Below, piece after piece: positions 1 through 7,441 of a DNA stretch of 64,000 nucleotides (the first letter of the stretch is position 1; each line of letters opens with the position of its first letter). The stretch comes from JAJXWB01 sp047971685. GTDB lineage: Bacteria > Pseudomonadota > Alphaproteobacteria > Rhizobiales > Beijerinckiaceae. The notes under the pieces were generated by a model, which saw only the letters and a program-made list of their open reading frames with translations, searched no databases and was not told where the DNA came from. The stretch spans positions 46,443 to 110,442 of the forward strand of contig JBKDZW010000003.1 in NCBI GenBank assembly GCA_047971685.1, written 5' to 3'. A program made the translations under genes and the position numbers.

Positions 1-359
1 TCGGGGCCGGCTATACGCTGCTCAAGAACGAACACATCAAGATCGACATTGTGAACTCGCATCTGCCGCAGGGCCTGCGCAACGCCATTGAATTGTTCGG
101 CCACGTCTTCTTTCTCGGCTCGTTCTGCCTGGTCATGATCTATCTGGGCATACCGTTCTTCCGGCGCTCCTACGTCGAACACGAATATTCGGCGAGCGCC
201 GGCGGCCTTCTCGTGTGGCCTGCAAAGCTGCTCATTCCCGTCGGTTTCGCCATTCTCCTCATTCAGGGCGTGTCGGAATTCATCAAGCGCGTCGCGGTCA
301 TGCGCGGCATGATCCCCGACCCGCACGAAAACGCGCGCGGCCACGGCGTCGAAAGCTGA
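1..359 (+). CDS. dctQ: TRAP transporter small permease (DctQ family), 5' end cut off
   Basis: Small membrane subunit of a tripartite ATP-independent periplasmic (TRAP) transporter, partner of the large permease 10 bases downstream. The gene enters from outside the window: the reading frame is already open at base 3 and codes for family-like residues (YTLLKNEHIKIDIV) before the first possible start at 51, so the true start is upstream. Two hydrophobic segments remain visible (about bases 90-165 and 210-275), as expected for the last two of four helices. Together with the large permease and the TakP-like binding protein it probably imports alpha-keto acids or a related organic acid using the sodium gradient; the substrate is inferred from the binding protein. 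Confidence 0.85.
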   Translation, partial: GAGYTLLKNEHIKIDIVNSHLPQGLRNAIELFGHVFFLGSFCLVMIYLGIPFFRRSYVEHEYSASAGGLLVWPAKLLIPVGFAILLIQGVSEFIKRVAVMRGMIPDPHENARGHGVES

Positions 360-369
360 GGAGCGGCCC

Positions 370-2040
370 ATGGCTCATTTCATCGCGCAGAACATGGCGC
401 CGATCATGTTCGCCTCGCTCGTCGTCGTCCTGCTGCTCGGCTATCCCGTCGCCTTCTCGCTCGCAGCCATCGGCCTGTTCTATTTCGTCATAGGCGTGGA
501 ACTCGCCCCTATTTCGGGCGGCAGCATCAATCTCGACTGGAACCTGCTGCTGGCGCTGCCCGAGCGCGTCTTCGGCGTGATGAACAACGACACGCTGCTC
601 GCCATTCCATTCTTCACATTCATGGGGCTGATACTCGAACGCTCGGGCATGGCCGAAGATCTGCTCGACACGATCGGGCAATTGTTCGGGCCGGTGCGCG
701 GCGGGCTTGCCTATGCCGTCATCTTCGTCGGCGCGCTTCTGGCGGCCACGACCGGCGTTGTCGCCGCCTCCGTCATTTCGATGGGGCTGATCTCGCTGCC
801 GATCATGCTGCGCTACGGCTACGACCGGCGGCTCGCCACCGGCGTGATCGCGGCGTCCGGCACGCTGGCGCAGATCATTCCGCCCTCGCTCGTTCTCATC
901 GTCACCGCCGACCAGCTCGGCCGCTCGGTCGGCGACATGTATAAGGGCGCGCTGATCCCTGGCCTCGTGCTGTCGTCGCTTTATGCGGGCTATGTGTTTC
1001 TGGTGAGCGTCGTCAAGCCCGAGGCCGCCCCCGCGCTGCCCAAGGAAGCGCGCACGCTGGGCTCGGGCGTAGGCTCGCTCGTCGCGCTGATTGCGGCGTC
1101 GGCCATCGTCTTTTACGCCGCGTCCTTGTGGCTGAAACAATCCAACCCGCACATGCCCCCGGATAATGTCGCGATCTGGGCGGGCACGGTCGCCATCGTC
1201 TTCGCCTATGCGCTGGCGGCGCTCAACGAAAGGCTGAAACTGGGATTGCTGTCGCGGCTCTCCTCGCAGGTCGTGATCGTTCTGGTGCCGCCGCTGGCGC
1301 TGATCTTTCTGGTGCTCGGCACGATCTTCGTCGGCATAGCCACGCCGACCGAGGGCGGCGCGATGGGCGCGATGGGCGCGCTCATCCTGGCCATCGCCAA
1401 GCGACGCCTGACCCTGGACCTCCTGAAACAGGCCATGGACACGACCGCCAAACTCTCGGCTTTCGTCGTCTTCATCCTGCTCGGCGCGCGTGTGTTCTCG
1501 CTCACCTTCTACGCGGTCAACGGCCACACATGGGTCGAACATCTTCTGACCTCGCTGCCCGGCGGCGAAATCGGCTTCCTGATCGTCGTCAACCTGCTCG
1601 TTTTCTTCCTCGCCTTCTTCCTGGACTTCTTCGAGCTGGCCTTCATCGTCATTCCGCTGCTGGCCCCGGCTGCGGAAAAGCTCGGCATAGACCTCATCTG
1701 GTTCGGCGTCATTCTGGGCGTGAACATGCAGACGAGCTTCATGCATCCGCCATTCGGCTTTGCGCTTTTCTATCTGCGCTCGGTCGCGCCGATATCGGAG
1801 TTCATCGATCGCGTGACGGGCAAGAAAATGGCGCCCGTCACCACGGGACAAATCTATATGGGCGCCATTCCCTTCGTGGTGATCCAGATCATCATGGTGA
1901 TCCTTGTCATCACCATTCCCTCGATGGTCCTGATCTACAAATCCGGCGACGTGAAGCTCAACCAGAAGCAGATCGAGCAGCAGTTCCAGCAGATCGCGCC
2001 GCCGCCCGGCAGCGACGAACCGCCGCCGCTGAAATTCTGA
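370..2040 (+). CDS. dctM: TRAP transporter large permease (DctM family)
   Basis: Transport subunit of the TRAP system, an inner-membrane protein of 556 residues with many hydrophobic helices. This is longer than the usual 425-450 residues because of an inserted stretch around residues 215-310, as in the long DctM proteins that accompany TakP-type systems. The start ATG at 370 follows GAGGAG with good spacing, and the gene sits 10 bases behind the small subunit, so the two are co-transcribed. The C-terminus is a soluble proline- and glutamine-rich tail (IAPPPGSDEPPP). A strong bidirectional hairpin follows at 2089-2116. Confidence 0.92.
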   Translation: MAHFIAQNMAPIMFASLVVVLLLGYPVAFSLAAIGLFYFVIGVELAPISGGSINLDWNLLLALPERVFGVMNNDTLLAIPFFTFMGLILERSGMAEDLLDTIGQLFGPVRGGLAYAVIFVGALLAATTGVVAASVISMGLISLPIMLRYGYDRRLATGVIAASGTLAQIIPPSLVLIVTADQLGRSVGDMYKGALIPGLVLSSLYAGYVFLVSVVKPEAAPALPKEARTLGSGVGSLVALIAASAIVFYAASLWLKQSNPHMPPDNVAIWAGTVAIVFAYALAALNERLKLGLLSRLSSQVVIVLVPPLALIFLVLGTIFVGIATPTEGGAMGAMGALILAIAKRRLTLDLLKQAMDTTAKLSAFVVFILLGARVFSLTFYAVNGHTWVEHLLTSLPGGEIGFLIVVNLLVFFLAFFLDFFELAFIVIPLLAPAAEKLGIDLIWFGVILGVNMQTSFMHPPFGFALFYLRSVAPISEFIDRVTGKKMAPVTTGQIYMGAIPFVVIQIIMVILVITIPSMVLIYKSGDVKLNQKQIEQQFQQIAPPPGSDEPPPLKF

Positions 2041-2088
2041 GGCGGCGGGCGGCAAGTCCGTCAATAAGCGGCAAGTCCATCAATGAAA

Positions 2089-2116
2089 AAGGCCCGGGAC
2101 TTTCGTCCCGGGCCTT
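2089..2116. terminator. Bidirectional intrinsic terminator between convergent TRAP genes
   Basis: Perfect 12-bp stem AAGGCCCGGGAC / GTCCCGGGCCTT around a TTTC loop, flanked by A residues on the left and TT on the right. It lies between the convergent large permease and binding-protein genes and can serve both. Confidence 0.85.
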
Positions 2117-2136
2117 GTTGCATGCAGGGCCTGCAA

Positions 2137-3231
2137 TCAACCTTTGGCGCGCTGGCGCACCATGAAATTGTCGTAGCCGTATTCGGCGACCTGCCACCAC
2201 AAATATTCGTCGTTGCGGAAGGCCATGTAGGAATCGTGGATCTTCTTGAACTTCGTGCTCTTGGCGGAAAGTTCTGCATAAAGCTCGTTGGACGCCTTGT
2301 AAGCGGCTTCGAGAATTTCCGTCGAGAAGGGGCGCAGCTTGGTGCCGCCGGCGACCAGACGCTTCAGCGCGCCCGGATTGAGCGCGTCGTATTTGGACTG
2401 GATGTTGACGTTGGACATGGCGCAGGCCGTCTTCAGCACGGACTGATAGGCTTTCGGCAGACTGTTGAACTTCTCGCGGTTGACGACATAGTGCAGGCAG
2501 GTGCCGCCTTCCCAGAAGCCGGGATAATAATAGTAAGGCGCGACCTTGTTGAAGCCGAGCTTCTCGTCGTCATAGGGGCCGACCCATTCGGCGGCGTCGA
2601 TCGTGCCCTTTTCAAGCGCGGGATAGATGTCGCCACCCGCAATCTGCTGCGGCACGGCGCCAAGCTTCTGCATGACGGCGCCCGCCATGCCGGCGATGCG
2701 GAACTTCAGGCCCTTGAGATCGTCTACTGTCTTGATCTCATTGCGGAACCAGCCGCCCATCTGCGTTCCGGTATTGCCGCCGGGGAAAGCGATGAGATTA
2801 TAGCTGCTGAGAAAATCGTCGATCAGCTCATTGCCGCCGCCATGGTAGAACCAAGCGTTCTCCTGACGCGCATTGAGGCCGAAGGGGACGGCCGCGCCGA
2901 AGCAGAAGGTCGGATCCTTGCCCCAATAATAATAAAGCGCGGTCTGGCCGATCTCGACGGTTCCGCTCTGGGCGGCGTCAAGGGCGCCGGGTCCGGGGAC
3001 GATTTCGCCGGCCGCAAAGCATTGAATCTGAAATTTGCCGTCCGTCATCTCGGATATGGCTTTGGTCATAACTTCGGCGCCGCCGAACAGGGTGTCGAGC
3101 GATTTGGGGAAGCTGGACGTCAGCCGCCATTTTACTTCCGGAGCGGACTGGGCGATGGCGGGGGCGGCAATGCCGACGCCGGCGCCGGCAAGGGCCGCCG
3201 TCTTGAGAAATTTTCTTCTTTCAACCGTCAT
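2137..3231 (-). CDS. takP: TRAP transporter substrate-binding protein, TakP-like (alpha-keto acids)
   Basis: Periplasmic binding protein of 364 residues that delivers substrate to the DctQM permease. The N-terminus has a twin-arginine type signal (ERRKFLKTAALAG ... APAIAQ). I recognise the family by stretches that closely match Rhodobacter sphaeroides TakP from memory: SSFPKSLDTLFGGAEV, YYYWGKDPT, QQIAGGDIYPALEKGTID and EWVGPYDDEKLGF. TakP binds pyruvate and other alpha-keto acids with sodium. The ATG at 3231 was preferred to an earlier in-frame start at 3306 because it follows GAGGGAGAAAG and opens directly on the signal peptide. The gene faces its permease genes rather than heading them, which is unusual. 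Confidence 0.88.
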   Translation of the reverse strand: MTVERRKFLKTAALAGAGVGIAAPAIAQSAPEVKWRLTSSFPKSLDTLFGGAEVMTKAISEMTDGKFQIQCFAAGEIVPGPGALDAAQSGTVEIGQTALYYYWGKDPTFCFGAAVPFGLNARQENAWFYHGGGNELIDDFLSSYNLIAFPGGNTGTQMGGWFRNEIKTVDDLKGLKFRIAGMAGAVMQKLGAVPQQIAGGDIYPALEKGTIDAAEWVGPYDDEKLGFNKVAPYYYYPGFWEGGTCLHYVVNREKFNSLPKAYQSVLKTACAMSNVNIQSKYDALNPGALKRLVAGGTKLRPFSTEILEAAYKASNELYAELSAKSTKFKKIHDSYMAFRNDEYLWWQVAEYGYDNFMVRQRAKG

Positions 3232-3436
3232 GTCTTTCTCCCTCGAATGCCGGCCGCGCCACGCCGCAGCGCAGACGCGGGCCAGCGCAGGCTTGGAGAT
3301 AAGCACATAAGCGGCTGGCGGCGAAGCAAATTACGCGGGCAAGCCGCCCGGCGGCCGCGCCGGCGAACGCGGCATGCGCCGCAATTCCCGTGAAAGAGCC
3401 GAACAGGCGGGGATGCAGGCGGGCTTGCGCAACCAA

Positions 3437-3463
3437 AACGCCGCCGGCAGAACCGGCGGCGTT
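3437..3463 (-). terminator. Intrinsic terminator after the small secreted protein gene
   Basis: Perfect 11-bp stem AACGCCGCCGG / CCGGCGGCGTT with a 5-base loop. Read on the minus strand the stem is followed by TTTTGG, so it can stop transcription of the gene at 3499-3831. Confidence 0.7.
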
Positions 3464-3498
3464 GCAACGATGGGCGGCGACGATGACGGCCAGGATTG

Positions 3499-3831
3499 TC
3501 AGTAGCAGGCCACGCGCACGCGCTGGTAGCCGAGGAAATTGCCCCAAGCGTCGTAGACCGGCTGATTGGCGATGCAGCCATAATTATTGTATGCGCCTGC
3601 CGCCATGGCGCCGAGCGCCAGGCCGCCGATGGCGCCGGCGATCCACGGGCCGGCGCCGTAGCCGCCACGATAGCCGCGATAACCACGATAACCCCAGCCG
3701 CCGCCGTAGCCATATCCGGGGCGATAGCCGTGGCGGCCCCATGCATCGGCAGGCGTGATCGTGGCCGCCATTGTCACGCCAAGCGTCAACGCGGCGAGGC
3801 CGGCGGTGAAAATTTTGCGGAAACGAGTCAT
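3499..3831 (-). CDS. Small secreted glycine/tyrosine/arginine-rich protein
   Basis: A 110-residue protein of unknown function. Residues 1-30 form a clear Sec signal peptide ending in TPADA. It is followed by a low-complexity region rich in Gly, Tyr and Arg (GYRGYRGYRGGYG), a short hydrophobic glycine-zipper-like helix (GAIGGLALGAMAAG) and a C-terminal part with two cysteines, suggesting one disulfide in the periplasm. Similar small proteins are common in Hyphomicrobiales but have no settled role. The start has a strong AAGGAGA site upstream. It is a single-gene unit with its own terminator. Confidence 0.75.
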   Translation of the reverse strand: MTRFRKIFTAGLAALTLGVTMAATITPADAWGRHGYRPGYGYGGGWGYRGYRGYRGGYGAGPWIAGAIGGLALGAMAAGAYNNYGCIANQPVYDAWGNFLGYQRVRVACY

Positions 3832-4118
3832 GGGGATCTCCTTTCTCCAGCGGATAGCCGGAATCCATGCGAAATTCCTGATGCGCCACTATTGGCCAGC
3901 GCCCCTGAATGCCGGCTGAATGGTTCATGGCAAGACAATGGCCTACACCCCGACCTTGGCCATATTCCGACATATTCGCAGCAAGATGCGTTGATCTGTC
4001 TCCCACGAAGACCCGGCATTGCGCGTCTTGCGCCAGACCGCGATCGGATCGGCCTTGCCGAGCCGGCGCGCGCTGTGGCATGCCAGCATCGCAACCCATT
4101 CTGCGAGAGGCGCGTTCA

Positions 4119-4988
4119 ATGACCAAAGTCGCTTTCCTGGGCCTCGGCGTCATGGGCTTTCCCATGGCCGGCCACCTCAAGACCAAGGGCGGCTGCGACG
4201 TCGTCGTCTACAATCGTTCGGCGGCCAAGGCCAAGGCATGGGTCGGGAAGTTCGGCGGCGCCGCCGCGCCGACCCCGCGCGAGGCGGCCAAAGATTGCGA
4301 CATGGTTTTCGCCTGCGTCGGCAATGACGACGATCTGCGCGCGGTCGTGCTTGGGGCGGACGGCGCCTTCGCCGGCATGAAGAAAGGTGCGATTTTCGTC
4401 GATCACACAACGGCGTCGGCCGAAGTCGCGCGCCAATTGCATGCAGCCGGCGCCGAACGCGGCGTGGCCTTTATCGACGCGCCGGTATCGGGCGGACAGG
4501 CGGGCGCCGAGAATGGCGTTTTGACGGTGATGTGCGGCGGCGACGCGGCCCCCTACGCCAAGGCCGAACCGATCATCGCGGCGTTTGCGCGCGCCTGCCG
4601 TTTGATGGGGCCTTCGGGCGCGGGCCAGCTCACCAAAATGGTCAACCAGATCTGCATCGCCGGTCTTGTGCAAGGGCTTTCGGAAGGCCTGCATTTCGCG
4701 CAGAAGGCGGGCCTCGACGGCGAAGCGGTCGTCGCCGTCATTTCCAAGGGCGCGGCGCAATCCTGGCAGATGGAGAACCGCTACAAGACCATGCTCGACG
4801 GCAAGTTCGATTTCGGTTTCGCCGTCGACTGGATGCGCAAGGATCTGTCTATCTGTCTTGCCGAAGCGCGCAACAATGGCGCGACGCTGCCGGTCACCGC
4901 CGTGGTCGATCAGTTCTACGCCGAAGTCCAGAAGATGGGCGGCAAGCGCTGGGACACATCGAGCCTGATCGCGCGCCTCAACCGCTGA
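4119..4988 (+). CDS. NAD(P)-dependent beta-hydroxyacid dehydrogenase (3-hydroxyisobutyrate dehydrogenase family)
   Basis: Cytoplasmic oxidoreductase of 289 residues. The N-terminal Rossmann motif GLGVMGFPMAGHL is the dinucleotide-binding signature of the family. The conserved substrate loop (DAPVSGGQAGAENGVLTVM, about residue 120) and the catalytic lysine region (GQLTKMVNQI, about residue 170) are present. Members reduce or oxidise 3-hydroxyisobutyrate, tartronate semialdehyde, or glyoxylate and succinic semialdehyde; I cannot choose among these. The ATG at 4119 was chosen because it opens on the Rossmann strand and follows GAGAGG; the frame stays open upstream but codes for nothing family-like. 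Single gene. Confidence 0.88.
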   Translation: MTKVAFLGLGVMGFPMAGHLKTKGGCDVVVYNRSAAKAKAWVGKFGGAAAPTPREAAKDCDMVFACVGNDDDLRAVVLGADGAFAGMKKGAIFVDHTTASAEVARQLHAAGAERGVAFIDAPVSGGQAGAENGVLTVMCGGDAAPYAKAEPIIAAFARACRLMGPSGAGQLTKMVNQICIAGLVQGLSEGLHFAQKAGLDGEAVVAVISKGAAQSWQMENRYKTMLDGKFDFGFAVDWMRKDLSICLAEARNNGATLPVTAVVDQFYAEVQKMGGKRWDTSSLIARLNR

Positions 4989-5010
4989 GATCGCAGCGAC
5001 AGCTACAACC

Positions 5011-5085
5011 GTTCACGGGCCTTGCGCTCACAAGCCTTGCGTTCACGGGCCTTGCGTTCACGGGCCTTGCGTTCACAGGCCTTGC
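5011..5085. repeat. Five tandem 15-bp units overlapping the 3' end of the UDG-like gene
   Basis: Units of GTTCACGGGCCTTGC start at 5011, 5026, 5041, 5056 and 5071. Three are identical and two carry one to three changes. The last unit contains the stop codon (5073-5075) and final codons of the minus-strand gene, so the array looks like repeated duplication of that gene's 3' end. Confidence 0.95.
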
Positions 5086-5726
5086 GGCTTGATCGCCGCC
5101 TGCACGGCCGCGCGAAGCTCGGGCAGCAATTGCCTTTCAAACCAGGGATTGCGCCTGAGCCAGGCCGTATTGCGCCAGGAGGGATGGGGCGTGGGGATGA
5201 GGCGCGGGCGCAGATCGCCGAAATCGCGCCAGTTGCGCACGGTATCGTCCACCTTGGCCAGTTTCGGCAGGGGACGGCCAAGGCGGGCGGCGTGCAGGCG
5301 CTGGGCATAGCCTCCAACGGCCAGAATGGTCTCGACATCGGGCATGAGCGCGAGAATGCGCGCATGCCATGCCTTGGCGCATTCGCGGCGCGGCGGCAGG
5401 TCCGAGCCCTTGGAATCGTAACCCGGAAAACAAAGCCCCATCGGCAGGAAGGCGATGCGCGTCTCGTCGTAGAAGGTTGCGCGGTCGAGCCCCATCCAGT
5501 CGCGCAGGCGGTCGCCGGAGGCGTCGTCGAACGGCAGGCCGGAGGCATGGACGCGCGCGCCCGGCGCCTGGCCCGCCACCAGAAGCCGCGCGGTGGCCGA
5601 GGCGCGCAGCACCGGACGCGGCTCGTGCGGCAGGGGCTTGCCTTCCGGGCAATCACGGCAAATGCGGCAAAGGCGGATTTCAGCCTTCAGCGCGTCAAGA
5701 TCAGAGATTGACGACAAGACCGTCAT
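5073..5726 (-). CDS. Uracil-DNA glycosylase family protein (family 4/5-like)
   Basis: Probable DNA repair enzyme of 217 residues that removes uracil from DNA. The water-activating motif GQAPG (about residue 57) and the second active-site motif HPSWRNT (about residue 190) are both visible, as in the thermostable-type UDG superfamily. Near the N-terminus there are three close cysteines (CRICRDC) that could be iron-sulfur ligands. The ATG at 5726 overlaps the end of the upstream hydrolase gene; a TTG four codons earlier is also possible. It is the last gene of a three-gene minus-strand run with the hydrolase and the glutathione transferase. Confidence 0.78.
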   Translation of the reverse strand: MTVLSSISDLDALKAEIRLCRICRDCPEGKPLPHEPRPVLRASATARLLVAGQAPGARVHASGLPFDDASGDRLRDWMGLDRATFYDETRIAFLPMGLCFPGYDSKGSDLPPRRECAKAWHARILALMPDVETILAVGGYAQRLHAARLGRPLPKLAKVDDTVRNWRDFGDLRPRLIPTPHPSWRNTAWLRRNPWFERQLLPELRAAVQAAIKPQGL

Positions 5727-6447
5727 GCGCGGCTTCAACGCCGCTTTCGGCGCGGATTGCGTCGAGATGGGCGAGCACTACCGGCCCCATATGCATAATC
5801 AATGTCCGCCGCGCGGCGATCCGAGGCAGATTTTCGCGCAGGCGCGGCCAGTCTATGTGGCCGGGCGCAACGGGCGCCATCGAATGGCATTCGCAGGCCA
5901 GGAGATCGGCGCCGGCGGAAATGTCGAGCAATTGGTCGGTCCAGGCGGTGTCGCCGGAAAAAACGAAGCATTTTCCGCCCGCCTCGATCCGCACCGCCGT
6001 CGCCGGCGCGCCGGAACTGTGGATCACCTCGATTGTACGCAGATCGAAGCCTGCGATGTTTTCGCGCGCAGGCGGGGCGATTTCGTGAAGCTCCAGGGGA
6101 AAACGCCATTTGAGGCCTGTCGCGCCGGGAAAAAACGCCTCCATCGCCATGGTCAGGCGCGCGCGCAGGCCCGGCGGTCCGAATATAGGCAGCGGCTTCT
6201 TGCGGGTATCCTTGAACTGCGCTTCCAGAAGGAGAAAAGGCAGGCCGCCGAAATGATCTCCATGCAGATGGCTGATGAATATGCCGTCGATCTCGTTGAA
6301 CGAGCGCCCGAGCCGGCGCCAGCCGACAATCGAGGTCGCCCCGAAGTCGATGAGCATGGCCGACCCGCCGGAATCGAGCCGCAGGCAGGTGTGGGCGCGT
6401 CCGCCGCTGCCGAATGCATCCCCCGTTCCGACGAATGTCACCTGCAT
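5701..6447 (-). CDS. MBL-fold metallo-hydrolase (RNase Z/arylsulfatase-like)
   Basis: A 248-residue metallo-beta-lactamase-fold protein. The zinc-binding signature HLHGDHFGG lies near residue 61, further ligands are likely in FSGDTAWTD (about 168) and MHMGP (about 217), and the opening GTGDAFGSGGR resembles the glycine-rich start of RNase Z-type hydrolases. It is too short and lacks the exosite of true tRNase Z, so a small-molecule or phosphodiester substrate is more likely. It starts 5 bases after the glutathione transferase gene and its end overlaps the UDG-like gene start. Confidence 0.85.
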   Translation of the reverse strand: MQVTFVGTGDAFGSGGRAHTCLRLDSGGSAMLIDFGATSIVGWRRLGRSFNEIDGIFISHLHGDHFGGLPFLLLEAQFKDTRKKPLPIFGPPGLRARLTMAMEAFFPGATGLKWRFPLELHEIAPPARENIAGFDLRTIEVIHSSGAPATAVRIEAGGKCFVFSGDTAWTDQLLDISAGADLLACECHSMAPVAPGHIDWPRLRENLPRIAARRTLIMHMGPVVLAHLDAIRAESGVEAAHDGLVVNL

Positions 6448-6452
6448 GGATT

Positions 6453-7064
6453 TCAGGCCTTCGCACTCGCGCGGGCGGACAATTCATCATGCCAACGCGC
6501 AAGATTGCCCAGTTCCGCAGGCGGCTGGATGCGCGCCAGGCGCAGAAAATCCATACCGACGAGACCGTCGATATCTGCGATGGAAAAATCATCGCCGGCA
6601 AGCCAGCGCGTCTCGGCGAGGCGCGCATCCAGCACTTTCAGAAAGTCGAGTACGCGCGGCCGGTTGGTTTCGGCGACTGCGGGTATCTGGGGTATCTCCA
6701 GCGCAGCCATGGCGGGATGGGTGTGACGGAACACCATGGCGGTCGGCATCATCAGGTTAAGTTCGGCGCGCCGGCGCCACATTTCGACGGTCGCGCACGC
6801 CAGCGCGCCCTGTCCGAACAGATTGGGCTCGGGATGAAGCTCCTCGAAATACCGGCAGATCGCGATGGATTCCGTGATGACGGCGCCGTCGTCGAGCACG
6901 AGCGCGGGCGTGCGTTGCAGGGCGTTGATTTTTGAATATTCGGCCTGCTTGTGCTCCATCTTGCCGAGGTCGATCTGGACCATCGGAATCTCGATGCCCT
7001 TCTCGGCAAGAAAGATACGCACGCGGCGCGGATTGGGGGCGACCTTGGTGTCGTAAAGGATCAT
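6453..7064 (-). CDS. Glutathione S-transferase family protein
   Basis: Cytoplasmic protein of 203 residues with the two-domain GST layout. The N-terminal thioredoxin-like half includes NALQRTPALVLDDG (cis-proline) and ITESIAICRYFEE, the Ser/Glu pair that binds the glutathione gamma-glutamyl group. The C-terminal all-helical half carries FSIADI, the N-capping box motif. The first residues (YDTKVAPNPRRVRIFL) place Asn-Pro where Ser or Cys catalyses in beta-class enzymes. It is the first gene of the three-gene minus-strand run; a GGAGAA site lies upstream of the ATG. Confidence 0.88.
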   Translation of the reverse strand: MILYDTKVAPNPRRVRIFLAEKGIEIPMVQIDLGKMEHKQAEYSKINALQRTPALVLDDGAVITESIAICRYFEELHPEPNLFGQGALACATVEMWRRRAELNLMMPTAMVFRHTHPAMAALEIPQIPAVAETNRPRVLDFLKVLDARLAETRWLAGDDFSIADIDGLVGMDFLRLARIQPPAELGNLARWHDELSARASAKA

Positions 7065-7164
7065 TAATCATGTTCTCCGGCGGCGCTGGCGTGGCGCAGG
7101 TTATCATCGCCGCAAAAGGGGTGAAAGCGATAGGCCCCGGGGCGCGTCCTGCGTTGCGTCCGCC

Positions 7165-7252
7165 ATGCTTCCAAGCCGAGTCCGCCATGTTTCTACGCTG
7201 CGCTCGCAATGTTTCTACGCTGCGCCCGCGATGTTTCCGCCCGGCGTCCGCA
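7165..7252. repeat. Four tandem 22-bp imperfect repeats in an intergenic region
   Basis: Units begin at 7165, 7187, 7209 and 7231, each opening with ATG(C/T)TTC and closing on a GTCCGC-like end. Units two and three are nearly identical (ATGTTTCTACGCTGCG...). The 377-base gap between the GST gene and the kinase gene holds this array plus a short AT-rich stretch at 7376-7400 that may be the kinase promoter. Confidence 0.85.
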
Positions 7253-7441
7253 TGTGCGGCATGACACACAATCTTGCCGCTATACGGCCGAAACGACGCG
7301 ACAAGGCGCCGCAGAAGCGGCGCAATCGGGCGCCAGCGTCAAATTTAGTCGAAAGCCACCCGTCCAGTCAGTCAGTCGTTAAGTTTTATAACGCAAATTA
7401 GGCTCACCAGTTGTGTAGCGTTGTCGCGTGGATCGGTAGTA

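Noticed and set aside
298..2064. Long minus-strand open frame (588 codons) opposite the TRAP permease
   Set aside because: Its product is a charged Asp/Glu/Arg/Gln-rich string without domains, typical of the antisense of a GC-rich membrane-protein gene; the plus strand has clear DctM features.
7165..7252. CRISPR array
   Set aside because: Units are directly adjacent with no spacers and no cas genes are nearby; it is a tandem repeat.
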